Shown: positions 1 through 13,147, numbered from the stretch's first letter. The stretch: DNA of 64,000 bases from Larimichthys crocea (GCF_000972845.2 NC_040016.1:23832633-23896632), one strand, 5' to 3'. The notes: generated from the letters alone by a model not told the origin. Numbers and translations are program-made.

Positions 1-1695
1 CCAGAGATATCGAGATAACAAGACTCCATGCTGAACACAACTTGGACACGCATTCTGTCGATATACGTTGTGGCTCATTAAGTTATTGAAGTCAGGTCCA
101 TATATCATCCATTCATTTAGATTTATATTGTGGACAGACTCAGACTACTACTCCACTCAGTCCAAGTGTGCAAAGTGGCCATATCTCACAGGAACTTGAA
201 GAGCCACAAAGCAGAATTTTGTCTTTTTTTTTTTTTCATTTTAATGATTTCTTATCAGATTTAATGCTCATGACCGACATTCATTTTAAACTACTATTCA
301 GTTCACCAGTGTTGAAAATGCAGAATCTGTAGGCAAGGAATCAAGATTTTGGTACTGGAGATGTTCTGGTTTCAGTTTGTAGCCTGACTAGTATTAACAT
401 TTCATGTCACATTTGAGTGTGCTTTGGTCACATGCCAAGAGCACAGCTCATTGGCTGAAATGCAAGCTTGGAACTTGATGATAGCTTGGATCAGCTATCG
501 TCTGATGATGTCAACGTTTGAGCTTCGACACAAGAAATCTTATCATGTAACTGGCAGATTGGCCTGAAGTTTGCTGAGTATGTCCCTGGAGATGACCCAG
601 TAGGATATATCTATTGAATTCTTTAGTCCAGAGCAATATTTCAGAACTACTGGTCAGATTTTAGGAGTTTTACTCTGGATATTGACGGTCCCCAGAAAAT
701 GATTTCTAATATTTTAAGTGACCACCTGGTCTTTCCTGTTACATGCCAGGATTTTTTCATATAATCAGTGTTTAAAAAAAAATAACTGGCAACTAATCAA
801 AGAGTTTGTAGGGAGTAGGTGATGTGTGTACAAAGCTTGACTTTTTTAAATATGTACCACAATCTTTTTCTCAACTTGACCAAGTGGAGCCAAATCATAG
901 TCAACAAGGATGAATAATTCTGTTGTCGCTATAAGACACTTATTGCAAAAACAGATATTGTAGAAAACAAACTGAAAAAAACATCTATTGATGTTCAGTC
1001 AAAACATTTATTATAATGTAAAAAAACAAACAAACAAGAAAAAAATAATTCAAGTGATATTATGTTCTATGTAAGTACATTGCATAAGCATAAGAGGCTT
1101 TTTTTTTTTTACTGATGAATGGAATTCAATTTTGAATTTCAATTTAATTTTTCCAGCAAACAGGCTGTTAATGCAGACCTGCATTACACAGCTCAGACTG
1201 CTATTACTTACAGAGGGATGAAGAATGGTGTGACTGTCGATAGGTAATTTATGTATTGTGTTTTGGAATTCTCATTGCAATTTCTATAGAGGCAATTTTA
1301 TGTTTCAGAGCAGGGGGATCATGGGAAGGATAGTGCAATGTCAAGAAAAAGTCTCCAAACTCCAATTTCAAGCTTTGGAATTTGAGTGGAGCTCAGTGTG
1401 AGCCCTCTGTCTTCCCCATCTGAGCCAAACTAGCCTGCTCTCCTGGATATCATTTATCCTCTATGTCTGACATGACAGCCATGATGACAAGACAAGTGCC
1501 CCATCACTCACCATTCAGTGCTGCAGAAGGTATGTGCACATGCACATGTGTGTAGATGTGTGTGTGTGAGTGTGTTGGGGCAACCTAAATCAGGATAAGG
1601 TCAATGGCAGTTTGATGCTGTCTTCTCTATCTCTTTCCCATTCTTTTCTTGCAATTCTGACTTCTGTCCACATTCTAATCCATCTGCTCTGTGCA
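1..1695. other. Non-coding stretch, nothing recognised
   Basis: AT-leaning sequence with a T-run near 224-237 and short A-runs near 775-782 and 1020-1043. Stops are frequent in all six frames and I see no splice-flanked open frame, tRNA boxes or transposon motif. Confidence 0.6.
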
Positions 1696-1720
1696 TGTGT
1701 GTGTGTGTGTGTGTGTGTGT
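1696..1720. repeat. (TG)n microsatellite
   Basis: Uninterrupted TG dinucleotide array. A CA array follows about 75 bp downstream (1794-1820), so the two are in inverted orientation on the same strand. Confidence 0.95.
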
Positions 1721-1793
1721 TACCATGGCACCATCAAACCAACCCATTTCCCCTCTATTTTCATTGCGACAGACACAAGCACACTCAGGTTTG

Positions 1794-1820
<27 letters not shown>
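1794..1820. repeat. (CA)n microsatellite
   Basis: Uninterrupted CA array, complementary to the TG array at 1696-1720. The open frames that run through both arrays encode only Cys-Val or Thr-His repeats and are artefacts. Confidence 0.95.
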
Positions 1821-1824
<4 letters not shown>

Positions 1825-2120
1825 ATCACCTTTTAATTCCCTTTGATGTATTACTCTGGCAGGAACCAATTTTAGTGCCCAGAATTGGACCTTAAATCAC
1901 CAAATCACCTCCTTTCACCCATCCAACCATCTATCAACCTGCTTCAGCTGAAAAAAGACCCACATCAATATATCAGCAATGTAAATAAATTAGTATACGC
2001 TGCGATGGCCAGGATAAATATTGTATCGACAGGGATTGAAGGATTTGTTTAAGCATTGATGGATGACAGCTGTGTCACTGCCAAAACATGAAGCTTTTTT
2101 GCTGCCAGCTGGCTTTGAAG

Positions 2121-2168
2121 TGTGTGTGTGTGTGTGTGTTTGTGTGTGTGTATGTTTGTGTGTGTGTT
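2121..2168. repeat. Imperfect (TG)n microsatellite
   Basis: TG array of about 48 bp with TT and TA interruptions, consistent with an older, decaying array. Confidence 0.9.
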
Positions 2169-2332
2169 AATGCATGCATGCCTGTGTGCATCTTTTAAGA
2201 AGCTTATTTCTCCTTATGTGTGTGACTAGGTTAGGATTTTCAGTCTTTAGTACAATAGGGTTGCACACATCCTTGAAAATGAGCAACTTGAATTTTGAAT
2301 TTGGCCATTTAGGTTTAATAACCCCCCACCCC

Positions 2333-2348
2333 TATATATATATATATA
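2333..2348. repeat. Short (TA)n tract
   Basis: About eight TA units directly after a C-rich run (accccccacccc). Confidence 0.85.
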
Positions 2349-2470
2349 AACTGCAGTGAAATGTTTTAAATATGAAGGTTTTTAATATACAACAACAGTA
2401 GTACACACATGTTGATCTGATACGAGCTGTTCAGATTTTGAGTCATGTCCTGACATAATCGGATTAGCAA

Positions 2471-2762
2471 CTGTGCCGGCTTTGGCTTAGGAGGTAGAGC
2501 GGGTTGTACAGTAATCAGAGGGTTGGCAGTTTGAACCTCCACTGGGCTTGTCTGGCTATCCTTGGGCAGAATACTGAACCCCAAATTACTTCTGATGGGT
2601 GTACCATTGGTGTGTGTGTGTGTGTGTGTGGTATTAGTCATCTGTTGAGCAGTTGGCACCTTTGACAACTCCAACATGGCAGCCTCAGCCAGTTGGTAGT
2701 GCATGTATGATATGACAAGTGTTGTACGCTTCTATTGGTCAGAAGACTAGAAAGACTGCAGG
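2471..2762 (+). mobile_element. tRNA-derived SINE (decayed)
   Basis: A short non-autonomous retroposon copied by LINE enzymes from an RNA polymerase III transcript. Near the 5' end there is a box-A-like word (GGCTTAGGAGGTAGAGC, 2484-2500), and about 40 bp later a box-B-like word (AGTTTGAACCTCC, 2529-2541). The body contains the phrase CCTTGGGCAGAATACTGAAC (2561-2580). The 3' part contains a GGTCAGAAGACTAGAAA phrase near 2738-2754. From memory, this layout matches an abundant fish SINE whose consensus carries TTGGGCAAGACACTGAACCCC-like and GGTCGTNAGACTAGAAAAG-like phrases. The TG array at 2610-2631 is an internal expansion. Target-site duplications were not found. Family assignment is tentative; tRNA origin is better supported. 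Confidence 0.65.
2610..2631. repeat. (TG)n microsatellite inside a SINE
   Basis: TG array within the SINE body, at the place where family members often carry a GTGTGTGAATGTG-like tail segment. Confidence 0.85.
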
Positions 2763-3824
2763 TAGAAGTCCGACTGAGACCAAATCTGGCGCTGCAGCAA
2801 AGTAGTTGAGTGACATAGACAGTGAATGAGAAAGAGCGTTGATGCTGAGCAAGCCTGCAACTAGAGAAACAAAAAGTTATTTTCTGATTGTTTTATAGCA
2901 GTTCCATTCAATACAAATAAACTCAGTCCTATCAGCCCCCCATACCTCTGCAGGGTGATGCAGGATGATTTGGTCTGAATATGGCCAAAGGGTAGCTCAT
3001 TTACCATTTAGCACGGACATTTACTTCAGTGATCATGCAAATATACGGACTGTAAATTTTATGAAAAAGTACTTTCTTACAGCTTGGATTTTCATGATGC
3101 TAAATCATGAAATTAAAATAACTGCTCAAATCTCCAAATGCAGCAACATTGCTAAAAATGGATTCTATGGACTATAGTTATCATTAGTTTAGTTATAGTT
3201 ATAAACACATTTTAAAGCTTTTTTTCCTGTAAATATTATGTCATGTTATGTATACATTATATTATAATATATTATATGTATTAGGTTTGACTCTTTTTTT
3301 TTCTGTAGTTGGTATATTGATATTTTGAGGCTGAATACTACAAATTCCCCTCATGAATTTCCTGCACTACCAGTCAGAAATATACTAGATGGATTAAAGA
3401 CTCATGATAGATTTTAGACTCATGGTATCCATGGCAACGATGTAGTTCTGAAGTCCCATCTCATAGCATATTCTACCCCCCCAAGGCTTAGCACCCTTAC
3501 ATTCTTGATATGATGACGGTGTGTGCTTTAGACACTTGAGAGCAGGTATTGTTAAATCCTGCAAGGGCCCAGTTTGTAAGTCCAGAGGGTGAACATCTGC
3601 ATTCAGGCAGCCTCAGTCTCTGTTTTCCATCATATTTCATTTCCCAGCACACTGCTGTGTTATCAAAATGTTTGATTACATCAGCTGTCATTGCATTTAT
3701 TTTTTGCAGTTGTTGAATATAATAAGCACTAGAATACACCCTGTACCACGTACACCCATCAGTCTAGGTCACTGATAATATCCTGGAACAGGATTTCTTG
3801 AAATGAGAACAAAGATTACCCCCG

Positions 3825-3825
<1 letters not shown>
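2763..3825. other. Non-coding stretch, nothing recognised
   Basis: AT-rich sequence (TATTATA-like words near 3255-3285). The open frames at 2965-3177 and 3497-3739 lack splice context, codon bias or any recognisable motif. Confidence 0.55.

Positions 3826-3883
<58 letters not shown>
3826..3883. repeat. (CA)n microsatellite, ~58 bp
   Basis: Long, uninterrupted CA array preceded by CCCCCGC. Its length and purity suggest a currently length-polymorphic locus. Confidence 0.97.
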
Positions 3884-3885
<2 letters not shown>

Positions 3886-3936
3886 AAATAACATTCTCCT
3901 TTAAAAGGCAGCTGCCTGGAACAATGTCCAATTGGT

Positions 3937-3979
3937 ACACACACACAGAGAGAGAGAGAGAGAGACACACACACACACA
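3937..3979. repeat. Compound (CA)n(GA)n(CA)n microsatellite
   Basis: CA units change to GA units at about 3949 and back to CA at about 3966. Confidence 0.95.
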
Positions 3980-5571
3980 TCTACTCATGGGTATTTCTGT
4001 TCCTAATTACAGTTTGCTTGTTTCTATGTTTAGATGTGTCCTGCTTCAGTGTGTGATTAGTGTTGACCACCACTGCTGGCTTGAGAACTGGTGACTTTCT
4101 TTTCTCTTGGCAGGCTTTTTGTTGTTGTAGGAGTTTATTAGCAAAAAGTGCTTTAGCACAAACATAATAATCTCAAAATCAATCTGCAAATGAAACATTT
4201 GATTTACCATAGAAGTACCTCAGAAGTCTTTATTTAAGCGCCAACAATGTTTGAGGTCTCTGAGAACTGGAACTAATTCTCTTCTCAGCAGTTAGACTGC
4301 TTAAAATTTAACCAGGGTCCTACCCACCAACTGCTGCAGCATCTCTACAGGTCATTTCTAAAACTGGAAAAGGTTGGCAATGTGAAAAAGGCAGCTGTGA
4401 TGAATTCTTATTTCAACTCACCTGAGATTTTCTCTCCAGACCGAAAGCTGCTGCCCACCAGGGCCAAACTGAAAATCTGTCACAGAATGCCCAACGTTTG
4501 GGTGCATACATATCGACAAAGACAACCATGCAGACAAAGTCCCAGAACAAACTGTACTTTTACATTTCTTCTCCTGCATCTGGTCAGCAATAGTCTCTGA
4601 ATTTGAGCATGATGATATTTTGCTTTTCATCCTTCTGGAAAAAGTATTGAATTCAGTGTTGGTGAGGCCACAAGAGGACAGTGAAATTCACACACTGGCA
4701 GTGTGTTTGAGATGGATCGTATTTCTTCAAAGACTCATATCGGACTGCAACAAACAAAGTAACTTAAAATAAACTAATAAATGAAGGGATTTCACCAGCT
4801 GCTTGTTTTCGTGGACTATCGCACACATGAATTCTGACTTTGAGAATTGAATTTGCCTAATTATCTGCTTTTGTGTGTGAGGCATCGATATGTAGTTCAT
4901 GTGGTAAACAGGGTGTCATTGAGGACAATGCAGAAGAAAAGAGAGAAAGATTATGGAACTATTTTCTGATTTTATTTTGCATGTTTAAAAAGATGTTGTC
5001 ATGTTTAAATAAGATGATAAAAATGTGAAAAAGATACCAAGATGGTCTGTTTACTTTTACTCAATGAAAGGAAATACCAGGATGCTATTTTTAAGGTGCA
5101 GTCTCACAGGGTGATGCTTCACTCCTAGGTTAAATCCAGTGGAGTTTCTCTCAGTTGGAGTTTGCATGCGAGCGATACAAACTGCCAAAACAGAGATCGA
5201 GCTGCTTTGAAGCTAGAAAGCAAATTAAGCCCTTCTGCTCACTCAAATCAGGAGACCCGGTTCCTCTGGAGGCTTAAATCATCGATCACACTCAGCACTC
5301 CATCCTCCTCGCTCTCTAAACTTGTTCTGCTCCCATGAATCTGTCCCCGCACTGTCAAATATCAACTTGCACATTATTTATTTTTTTGGTTTGAATTTGT
5401 TTTGTTCTCCCTCAATAGCTTTGTTGTTAATGAACTTTAGTAGACTTTGCTGCTAGAAACACAGCGAAACCTACACATGACTGTGCCTTCTTTTGCTACA
5501 TCACGTCAGGAATCAAAGGAGTCTGTGCTAATTGAGGGTGTAATGAGTGTAACTCAAGGGCTATTCACTCA

Positions 5572-5573
<2 letters not shown>
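3980..5573. other. Non-coding stretch, nothing recognised
   Basis: No transposon or exon signal seen. Two imperfect copies of a TCATGTTTAAA-like phrase lie near 4979 and 5000. The opposing open frames at 4382-4600 and 4418-4630 overlap on opposite strands and resemble nothing known. Confidence 0.55.

Positions 5574-5633
<60 letters not shown>
5574..5633. repeat. (GT)n microsatellite, ~60 bp
   Basis: Thirty or so uninterrupted GT units, one of the longest pure dinucleotide arrays in the window. Confidence 0.97.
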
Positions 5634-5636
<3 letters not shown>

Positions 5637-6256
5637 ACATGTGTGCACTGGGTGATCCTCTTTCATTGAAAGAGAACAGCCGAGCTTTAAAAGGCCTTAA
5701 CTCTGACATGTAGCAGAACCTTTGGTTCAACAATTCTATCCACGATTATTCTTCAAACACATTAACAACAAAGAAACATTAAGTACATTTACTCTGTGCT
5801 CTCCTGATAGGATAAAGCTGGTGATGAACATAATCACACATTCATTTCTACTAACTACCAAATGTGTAATAATCTACAGCTGGAAATAGTTCCAAAACAC
5901 AAATGTTTACTCCTGAGTAACTTTTGATACATACTACAGTGACCATCTGTTTTAGGAAATGAGGCTTCTTTTTAAATAGTAAATATTGTACTTTTTACTT
6001 TGCAGCATTTATTTGGCAGCTGTTGTTCAAGGAACGTAGTGCTGAGTGCAGTATTGCTTGTAAAGGTCTTACCTGATATGTCTAGTCATTGTTAATATCA
6101 TGTGTATTTTACAAGTGCAGCTAGTTCTCGTCCAGCTTTAATGATACATCTATATAAATCATAACTGATTAACCATGTAACTGACTGGTTTTTATCTTTC
6201 ATCCAACACATGCAGGTTTTAGTAGAATTTAATAAAATAAATTCTGTAATACACCT
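5634..6256. other. Non-coding stretch, nothing recognised
   Basis: AT-leaning sequence without recognisable elements. Confidence 0.55.
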
Positions 6257-6258
6257 AG

Positions 6259-6304
<46 letters not shown>
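6257..6304. repeat. (TC)n then (CA)n microsatellite
   Basis: About six TC units followed by about sixteen CA units. A short inverted repeat (GTTACCT...AGGTAAC) follows near 6339-6360. Confidence 0.95.
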
Positions 6305-6311
<7 letters not shown>

Positions 6312-8817
6312 ATAGCTTGAAATGCACTATTCTCTTATGTTACCTCCCACAGAAGGTAACTTCTGTCCTTGGCTGACAGAATGAAACCACATTTTACGGA
6401 CTGATTCGTGTTGGTTTTAGATGTGCGGGGTGCTGAACATCAGATAAAGATTTTTACCTCTTGAAAATGGATGTATTGCATTCTGGAAACGTACCAACTG
6501 CTTGCGTTTGCTTTCCATCTCTTCCCCCTGTGTGTTGTCTATTGATTAATTAATAGTGAGTGATCCTTCATCTTTAAGGGCTGTAATTACACCCGGGAGC
6601 GATGCAAGGACAGGGGGGTCGCTGTCATACACGTGCACTTCTTCAAACACACCTCAGGGAGTGGATGTGTGTTAGTGTGCGTGCATGTGTTTTTGACTGG
6701 GCCTATTTACAGAGCCCATTTACAGATGACCCAACCATAGTGGCCATATGTTGTAATAGGAGAGTGAATGGGATCCTGGATCATCCCCCCTGAGCTCACA
6801 CAAGCTCTTCTGCATGCAGAGCAAATTAACTTCATCCCTACATAGCTAATCCGCCATGGAATTAGGATTTTAGCCTTCTCATCTCTACTGAACAGGATTC
6901 AGTGGAGATGCCAAAGGGGAATCCCTGTGGTGCTGCTACTGGCTAACACCAGGCTACACTGCATGCATGTGGAGTCAGTGCCCACTGAAGATGATGTCAG
7001 TTAGGATGTTAATTAACACTTTGGTCAAATGTATCTCAATAAGTACATGCAAAAGAAATGTTCAGTGTATTGTTCAGATACTATCATTCATATCATGTTC
7101 ATATATTCATTGTACAACACACACAGGTGTCACTGCTATTTACAGGAAAATGACTGGACATACAGTCAGTAAAAGAAGCAACATAATTACCAAATATCAC
7201 ATATTTATTATGAATAAATAAGTGAACACCAGTTCTCAGTGAAGTCAGCTATACCTAAAACAGAATATGGTTGGATGTTGTGAGTCAGTTAGTATTCAAT
7301 TAGCTAATGATTAAATTAGTGAGGCTGAACAGGCTTAGCTAACATTAGTTAACACTATAAGCCTCTAGTCATTCCAAAACTGCTGTAGCAGCAAAACCCT
7401 TCAGTGTATTGAACAGAACAAGGGTGTGACTAATAGTTAACTGTGTCAGAAGAAAAACAAAAAAAAAGAAAAAACATTTCAAAAGTTATTTGGTTAAATT
7501 GTCTCACATTAAACTTGGACTTCATTATGCATGAACCATCAGCCTGCTAGAGAAACCAATATGACTAGTGACCAGTCATGCTGTGGTGTGCACAGTCCAC
7601 TCCATTGCATCAGCAGATGGAGTGGATTGGTTTTGCTCATGGTTTCTTATGATCAAAGTGGATCTAAAGCTCTTTGCTGGTGTCTGCCTCCAATTGATCC
7701 TGCCTGCCACAATGGGATCAGCTAAATGGAAACATCATAAAAACACCACACATGGCACTGCTGCTCGCGGAGTGGATACACCGCTGAGCCATTTTCATTT
7801 GATAAGTATTGGGCTTGGTGCTGATGAGAATCAGATGTGTTTGAGTCAATTCAGAGCCACATCGCAAGTGTCGTAGCAGAGGTGAGACCAAAGTGAAGAG
7901 ATTTTACTTTACTAGATTTTCCTGAGTGACTTATAAACTAGAACATGCACTCATACCATACTAATACTATCCTGCAACAAGAAGTTCAGTCAGACAAAAC
8001 TGATTTATTACAGTTTGGGACAAACCTTTCAAGATTCATTTTCTGTCGACAAAGTAAAATATCTAAAAGTGAACTGAAAGAAGAGGCTTTGTGTGACTGC
8101 AGAGCTAATGATGACTGGTACACATCATCCGATGCAAACTCATATAAAAATAACAACTAGTGTAATTCCAGTCTCCAGAGGTCTCTCATCATTTTGGTGG
8201 CTCTTTGACATTTTGTCTATAGCGCCCTCTCAGTGCCAACTTAATTACACCAATTAGCAGAGAAAATAATATAATAAATAATGTCATGAAGACTATAAAA
8301 TGTGTTTTTTTCTGGTCTGATATTGATTCTGTTGAAGAAATGTAGAAACGTTTTTGTCATGATTTTCACGAATTGTGTCACACACAGGTTTTAGATATTT
8401 CATAAACGATGATCTCTATGAGAAAGTAGAGTCTTGTCTTTATGTTTTTTTTTTTCATTTCATCTCTGTAGCTTTTTTTTTTGTCCCTCTAGCTTGTCGC
8501 TCTGTAACTAGTGAGGAGTGTAAAGTGTGAAGGAGAACAGTGCTTTCTCTCAGATCAGTTTATAAGCATTGGGTAGTACTTCATACTGTGAAAGGGTAAA
8601 ATGTCTTCTGTGGCTCAGAAAGAGCTGTCAAATCTGAGAAATAGCACAGTGATGTCATATTTTAGCGAAGATTGGATGGAAAAATGGGTATGTTACACCA
8701 ACATTTCACCACAATAAAAGCATTTCAGGCTCAAAGTGAATCTGTGCATATGCTTGGCTTAAAATTCCTTTTTGGTCAACTTCTACTCATTATTTACACC
8801 TTTGATGTAATAGTGAC

Positions 8818-8821
<4 letters not shown>
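6305..8821. other. Non-coding stretch, nothing recognised
   Basis: Includes A-rich (7454-7482) and T-rich (8443-8480) runs. Several open frames of 60-102 codons occur (for example 7568-7876), but they overlap one another, have no splice context and show no family motif. I treat them as chance frames. Confidence 0.5.

Positions 8822-8870
<49 letters not shown>
8822..8870. repeat. Compound (CA)n(TA)n microsatellite
   Basis: About sixteen CA units run directly into about nine TA units. Confidence 0.96.
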
Positions 8871-9520
8871 GGGTACAAGTATAAGTACTATATCCGCAGA
8901 ACATCAGAGCATCTCATCTCTCAACTAGAACACTGGACAATCAATCATGCTTTAATAATCTTTTCTAATACTCAACTTGCCCAGGGTTTAGATAAAACTT
9001 TTATGGCTGAATCTGGCACATTTATGCCAAGACTACAAGATGGATTCAAGTTCTCTTACTGTCCCTCCTTAAATAAAATACACATAAATGAGGTCTGCTT
9101 TGTAGACAGTTATTAGAGCTGAGTCAATGATAAATACGAGTCTCTTGAATAAACCGTGTTACTGTATAGTCAGCAACCTATTTAGCACTGGGGAGCTATT
9201 GTTACTTAGAACTGCTGGATGCATGTTCGTCATTAGCTTGCTAGCTCCAGTTATTTCACTAACCCTATCAGTAGCTCTGCATTGGAACTGAGGGTGTGGA
9301 GGATGTGGGCGTTTACGAGGGTCTAATGGCATTTGGTTGCATTATACGAAATAGGATCCAGCTGTTTTGAAGATTGACCTATAGGGTCTGAAGGTCAGGG
9401 TATCTGTGTGTGTGTGTGCCCTGCTGTTTACTGTGGATAGTGTTACTGTTTATCAGCCCTACGTATCTTGTTAAGCTTTGAATACAGCACAGTTATCTGC
9501 GTTGTGTGTACTGCCACAAG
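8871..9520. other. Non-coding stretch, nothing recognised
   Basis: Unremarkable unique-looking sequence with a short TG run near 9403-9417. Confidence 0.5.
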
Positions 9521-9551
9521 GATTAAATCAAATGTAACATTTGATTTAATC
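9521..9551. repeat. 31-bp near-perfect palindrome
   Basis: The 15-bp left arm GATTAAATCAAATGT (9521-9535) is the exact reverse complement of the right arm (9537-9551), with a single A at the centre. It could extrude as a cruciform or fold as an RNA hairpin. No known protein-binding site is implied. Confidence 0.9.
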
Positions 9552-11836
9552 TATCTTTATTTTCGATGAGGACAAGAGTGTCAAAAGTTGGTAAAGTTAG
9601 ATAAATCCAAGGCCAGTTGCAAGAGCAGTCTTCTTTTGGTGATTTAGTTTAGTCGGATAGCTGGAGTTTGTTTTGGTTTTTTGAAATCATTCCCGCTGTG
9701 TCTATAAATGAAGCTTGATTAAACCTGCAGAGACCTGAAACCATCACTCATCACCTCATACCTGCAAACATTACAAATTAAATGGCGGATTAGCTTGAGA
9801 GACTCCACAACATCAATTTCACAGGAAAGGGAATAAACACAGACACAAACACAAATAGGCAGACAAATCAAAACACAGTAAATCCCTTACAAAGGCTAAA
9901 AGCAGATTATTGTGCTTTCTAAAATGCACAGCGGCCGGCTTTATTGGCTTGCTGCCTGTTTAATATGCCCGACACAGCTTCCATGTGATGGCATGGAGTG
10001 TATACCCTGAGACAAGCAGCTTAACACTGACATGGACAAACAGCGCCTGAGGACACACAGCAGAGGTGCAGTAGGTTAGAGGTGGGTTAGAAGTAAGAGA
10101 CATCAAGAGGCAGTGTGTGTTTACATAGTGAATGCACCGAGTGGATCATGATGAGAGGAAGAGAGTGAATGTGGCAGATGGAGAGCACAGGAAAAAAAGA
10201 GTGATGTCTCTGAAAGCAGGGGATGGAAACATGAAATAAAGGAAAACAAATGACATGCTGTTTTCAAAGCCACGCACTGCTGGATTCCACTTCATTACAA
10301 TTAAACGGCTGAGATCTAGAAACATGATGACATTAGGAAGAAGATGTCTGGAAACAAAACAGCTGTAAAATATCTCTAAAAATCTGCCAGTACAGTAATA
10401 TAATAGTGGTAGTAATAGTAATACAATATAATAATATTCATATTTTTGTAATATTGTTTAACTAATAAGCTTAAGATTATTTGCAGTGTAATATGTTGTT
10501 GTTGTCTGGGAAACAGTGACATCATTGCAAAGAAAGACAGAAAATAAATTACTTTTTGTTTAGTTTTTTTAGAAAGTGAACACTAATCACGGCTCCGCTG
10601 TCAGAAGAGTTCAACTCTTGTTAAGAAAGGATTTGTAGGACTCATTAAAAGACAAAATGATTTTCTCAGATGTATTGACTGACACAACAGTGTGTGTGGA
10701 CGATTGGGTCCACATGTGTGAGAAAGAGATAGAGCGCATGCATGCCTGGATATCTAGACTGTATATCTGCGTGTGTGAGAGAGAGAAAGTCAGCTGTGTT
10801 ATCAGCCTTATCTCCATGCTGGCCTGTGATGGATGCTGCTGCTTGGAGCTCCTTTGCTGCTGCACGTTCAACAGTGTATAATTGAAAATGAGGGTTGGTG
10901 GGTAACGGGGGGGGGTTCGGATCAGATCATTGGTCAGTGGAATACGAGGCGATTGATCACCATGCAGGTAAAAATGTCCCGGAAGTGGAGGCATTGATTG
11001 TCCTAGAACAGTGGTGTGAAGCTGCGCAGAAAAAAAAGTGTTGCAATCTTTTTCTCATTCTCTGAAGATACGCATTAAGCGGCTTCCTCTGAAGATCCAA
11101 CAGAATTGCTGAGGATATACAACAATTGATTCAGTTTGGCTCTTCTGCTCGGCTCTAAGTGGAAGGGCATCATCTGCCTTTGAAATACAGACAGAAAGGT
11201 TAAATCTGAGTTCTTGCGTAACCCTGCACTGAGCAAGTCTGAAATGTGCACTGTAATTGTGTGCACTTCACATAATAGTAACATGGTGCTGTGTTAAAGG
11301 ACACTGAAAACATAATGCGTGCAGATACTTCCATACAGCACAGGAGGGCTCATTGAATGGTTTGAGTATGAGAGTAATGTGAATGATCTGCCTTCATGGT
11401 CACCACATCACCACACCAAATGGGGAAATAATATTGTTCACCAAGCTCTGAAGCTGCTTTGCAGGCTCACCTTGGATCAACACTTTATTAACACACTTTA
11501 TGTTGGGATTCATTCTCATTGTCAACCATTTGTTCTAGAGCACATCAGTGGCTATGATATATCCATTTATGAGACTTCTGCAGCTACCTGCTATGGAGGT
11601 CAGTGGAACTTAATTTGTTGTACTCAAGACACTAAAATACATTTACCCCCACCCTGATGGTTCCAGCCCATTCTCACTCTCAAGACGTCAAACATGGCAG
11701 GGTTGGTCAGTGGCCCTAGTGTATGCATTGTCATTTTTAGGACTTGACAGATTCCAATAATGAAATTGTGTTAAAATGTTGTGAGATTCCATATTCAGCC
11801 ATAGTTTACACAGTGAAATCAGCATACTGAAATGAA
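9552..11836. other. Non-coding stretch, nothing recognised
   Basis: Contains a G-run (10906-10917) and an irregular TAATA-rich patch (10395-10440). The overlapping open frames at 10611-10994 and 10657-10881 lie on opposite strands and carry no recognisable domain. Confidence 0.5.
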
Positions 11837-11912
11837 CACTGCAAGAATTTCAACACTTTTAAAGTGTCTATATGGGTCCATGCAATGTGTTAATTTAACT
11901 TTTTTTGCAGTG
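11837..11912. mobile_element. Short MITE-like unit with CACTGCAA ends
   Basis: The left end CACTGCAAGAA (11837-11847) and right end TTTTTGCAGTG (11902-11912) are near-perfect inverted repeats around 54 bp. Fish genomes carry an abundant DNA-transposon family starting CACTGCAAAAA (from memory). No target-site duplication is visible, so this could be a chance or heavily decayed copy. AACACT and AGTGT words continue to about 11980. Confidence 0.35.
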
Positions 11913-13147
11913 GTCGTACCTTAACACTAATTTGGTGTCACGTTTCACTCTTTTTGGAGTTAAAATGTAACACTTATTAACAACAACCAGTGATATTTAC
12001 TGTATTAAATCATAAAATTAATATGCTCCATCATCAGAAACATGCTAATTTCAAATATTTGACAACAACCCAACAGCCAAATTGTTCTTATTTTCAAATT
12101 TACCACCCGGCCTGTCTCTTTGTTTATGTTTTGTTTTTCTGATCAATTAGTTCCATGATTGATATCCGGGGTTGCCGCAGCGCACTACAACGATGGAAGC
12201 AAGTGAGCGCAGCAGTTTGACAGAGACCTAATCTACCAGACCTAAGAAGCCTCGTCCTTTTTCAAAGCAGCTTAGCAACCTGTAACGTTCAAAAACACAA
12301 TAAATATTGGAGTTGCGTTTGAAAGATTGCTTAGGACCCAAAAGGGCTTTAAGACGGATGCCGAGTTGGCTAATTTTCTCCTGAACAGATAAGTATCGAC
12401 AGAGTAGAGTTAGCTGGCATGCTAACACAACTGTAATTCAGACCAACCAGATGTGTTCAGACGTTTGGCCACTGTGAAACAATGAAGAAAGAGAGACAGA
12501 AACAGGCATAGAGGTCTACAGAACTCTGTAGATGTCACAAGCTGTAACGTCACATTTCTGTGGTACACATACAAAAAAAGCGACGTTACAGCAGCTGGGA
12601 GAGTTTCATAGTTTATAGTGCACAAAGTCTGTCTTGATAGTGCTCAGTTTGAGTGTTTGACAGCTCAGTCACCGGAGGAGGCGGTTTGTGGAAGGTGCTG
12701 ACGGTGTGTTTAGTTCAGCTGCCACCACACAGCGGCAGCGGTTGGGAGATTAATTAAGAACACCTAAAACCAAATTAATGCAGAAATCACATAATGGAAA
12801 TGTTACTGCCAACGAGTCTAATGCAACACTGACGACTGTTTTATAAAATAAAAACAAATGCCCATAACAGCAGCAGCTGCCAAGGCAGGGCAGTGGGGAA
12901 GTGCCACTACTAGCTGCTGCTGCCACGGTTTGAGCCAGCCCTTTCTCTGTGTCTATGTGTGCTGCACACAACAATCTCCCTCACTCTGATTTACCGCCTA
13001 TGTATCTCGACTAGTACTCTCTCTCTCTCATTACAAACCAAACTAAACTTCTTTGTGTCACTATTTTACAGCGTAGATTACGAGTCAGACTCCGATTTAG
13101 AAGCTGATTCATGAAATTCTTTTGTTTATACTTGCGCGTTAGGCTAA
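11913..13147. other. Mixed non-coding sequence, possible decayed repeat
   Basis: The 12160-12960 part is somewhat richer in CpG and GC than its flanks (GCCGCAGCGC near 12172, GGAGGAGGCGG near 12674, CAG/CTG runs near 12867-12925). It has the feel of an old transposon 5' region or a weak CpG island. No terminal repeats or conserved protein motif were found, so it is left unassigned. Confidence 0.35.

Noticed and set aside
1570..1895. Overlapping open frames through CA/GT arrays (also at 3764, 5447, 6098, 17588, 30126, 46535, 51931, 63634)
   Set aside because: Dinucleotide repeats have no stops in some frames; the translations are Cys-Val or Thr-His runs.
12140..12960. CpG-island promoter
   Set aside because: CpG content is only moderately raised, no first exon or core promoter is visible, and it may be an old transposon.
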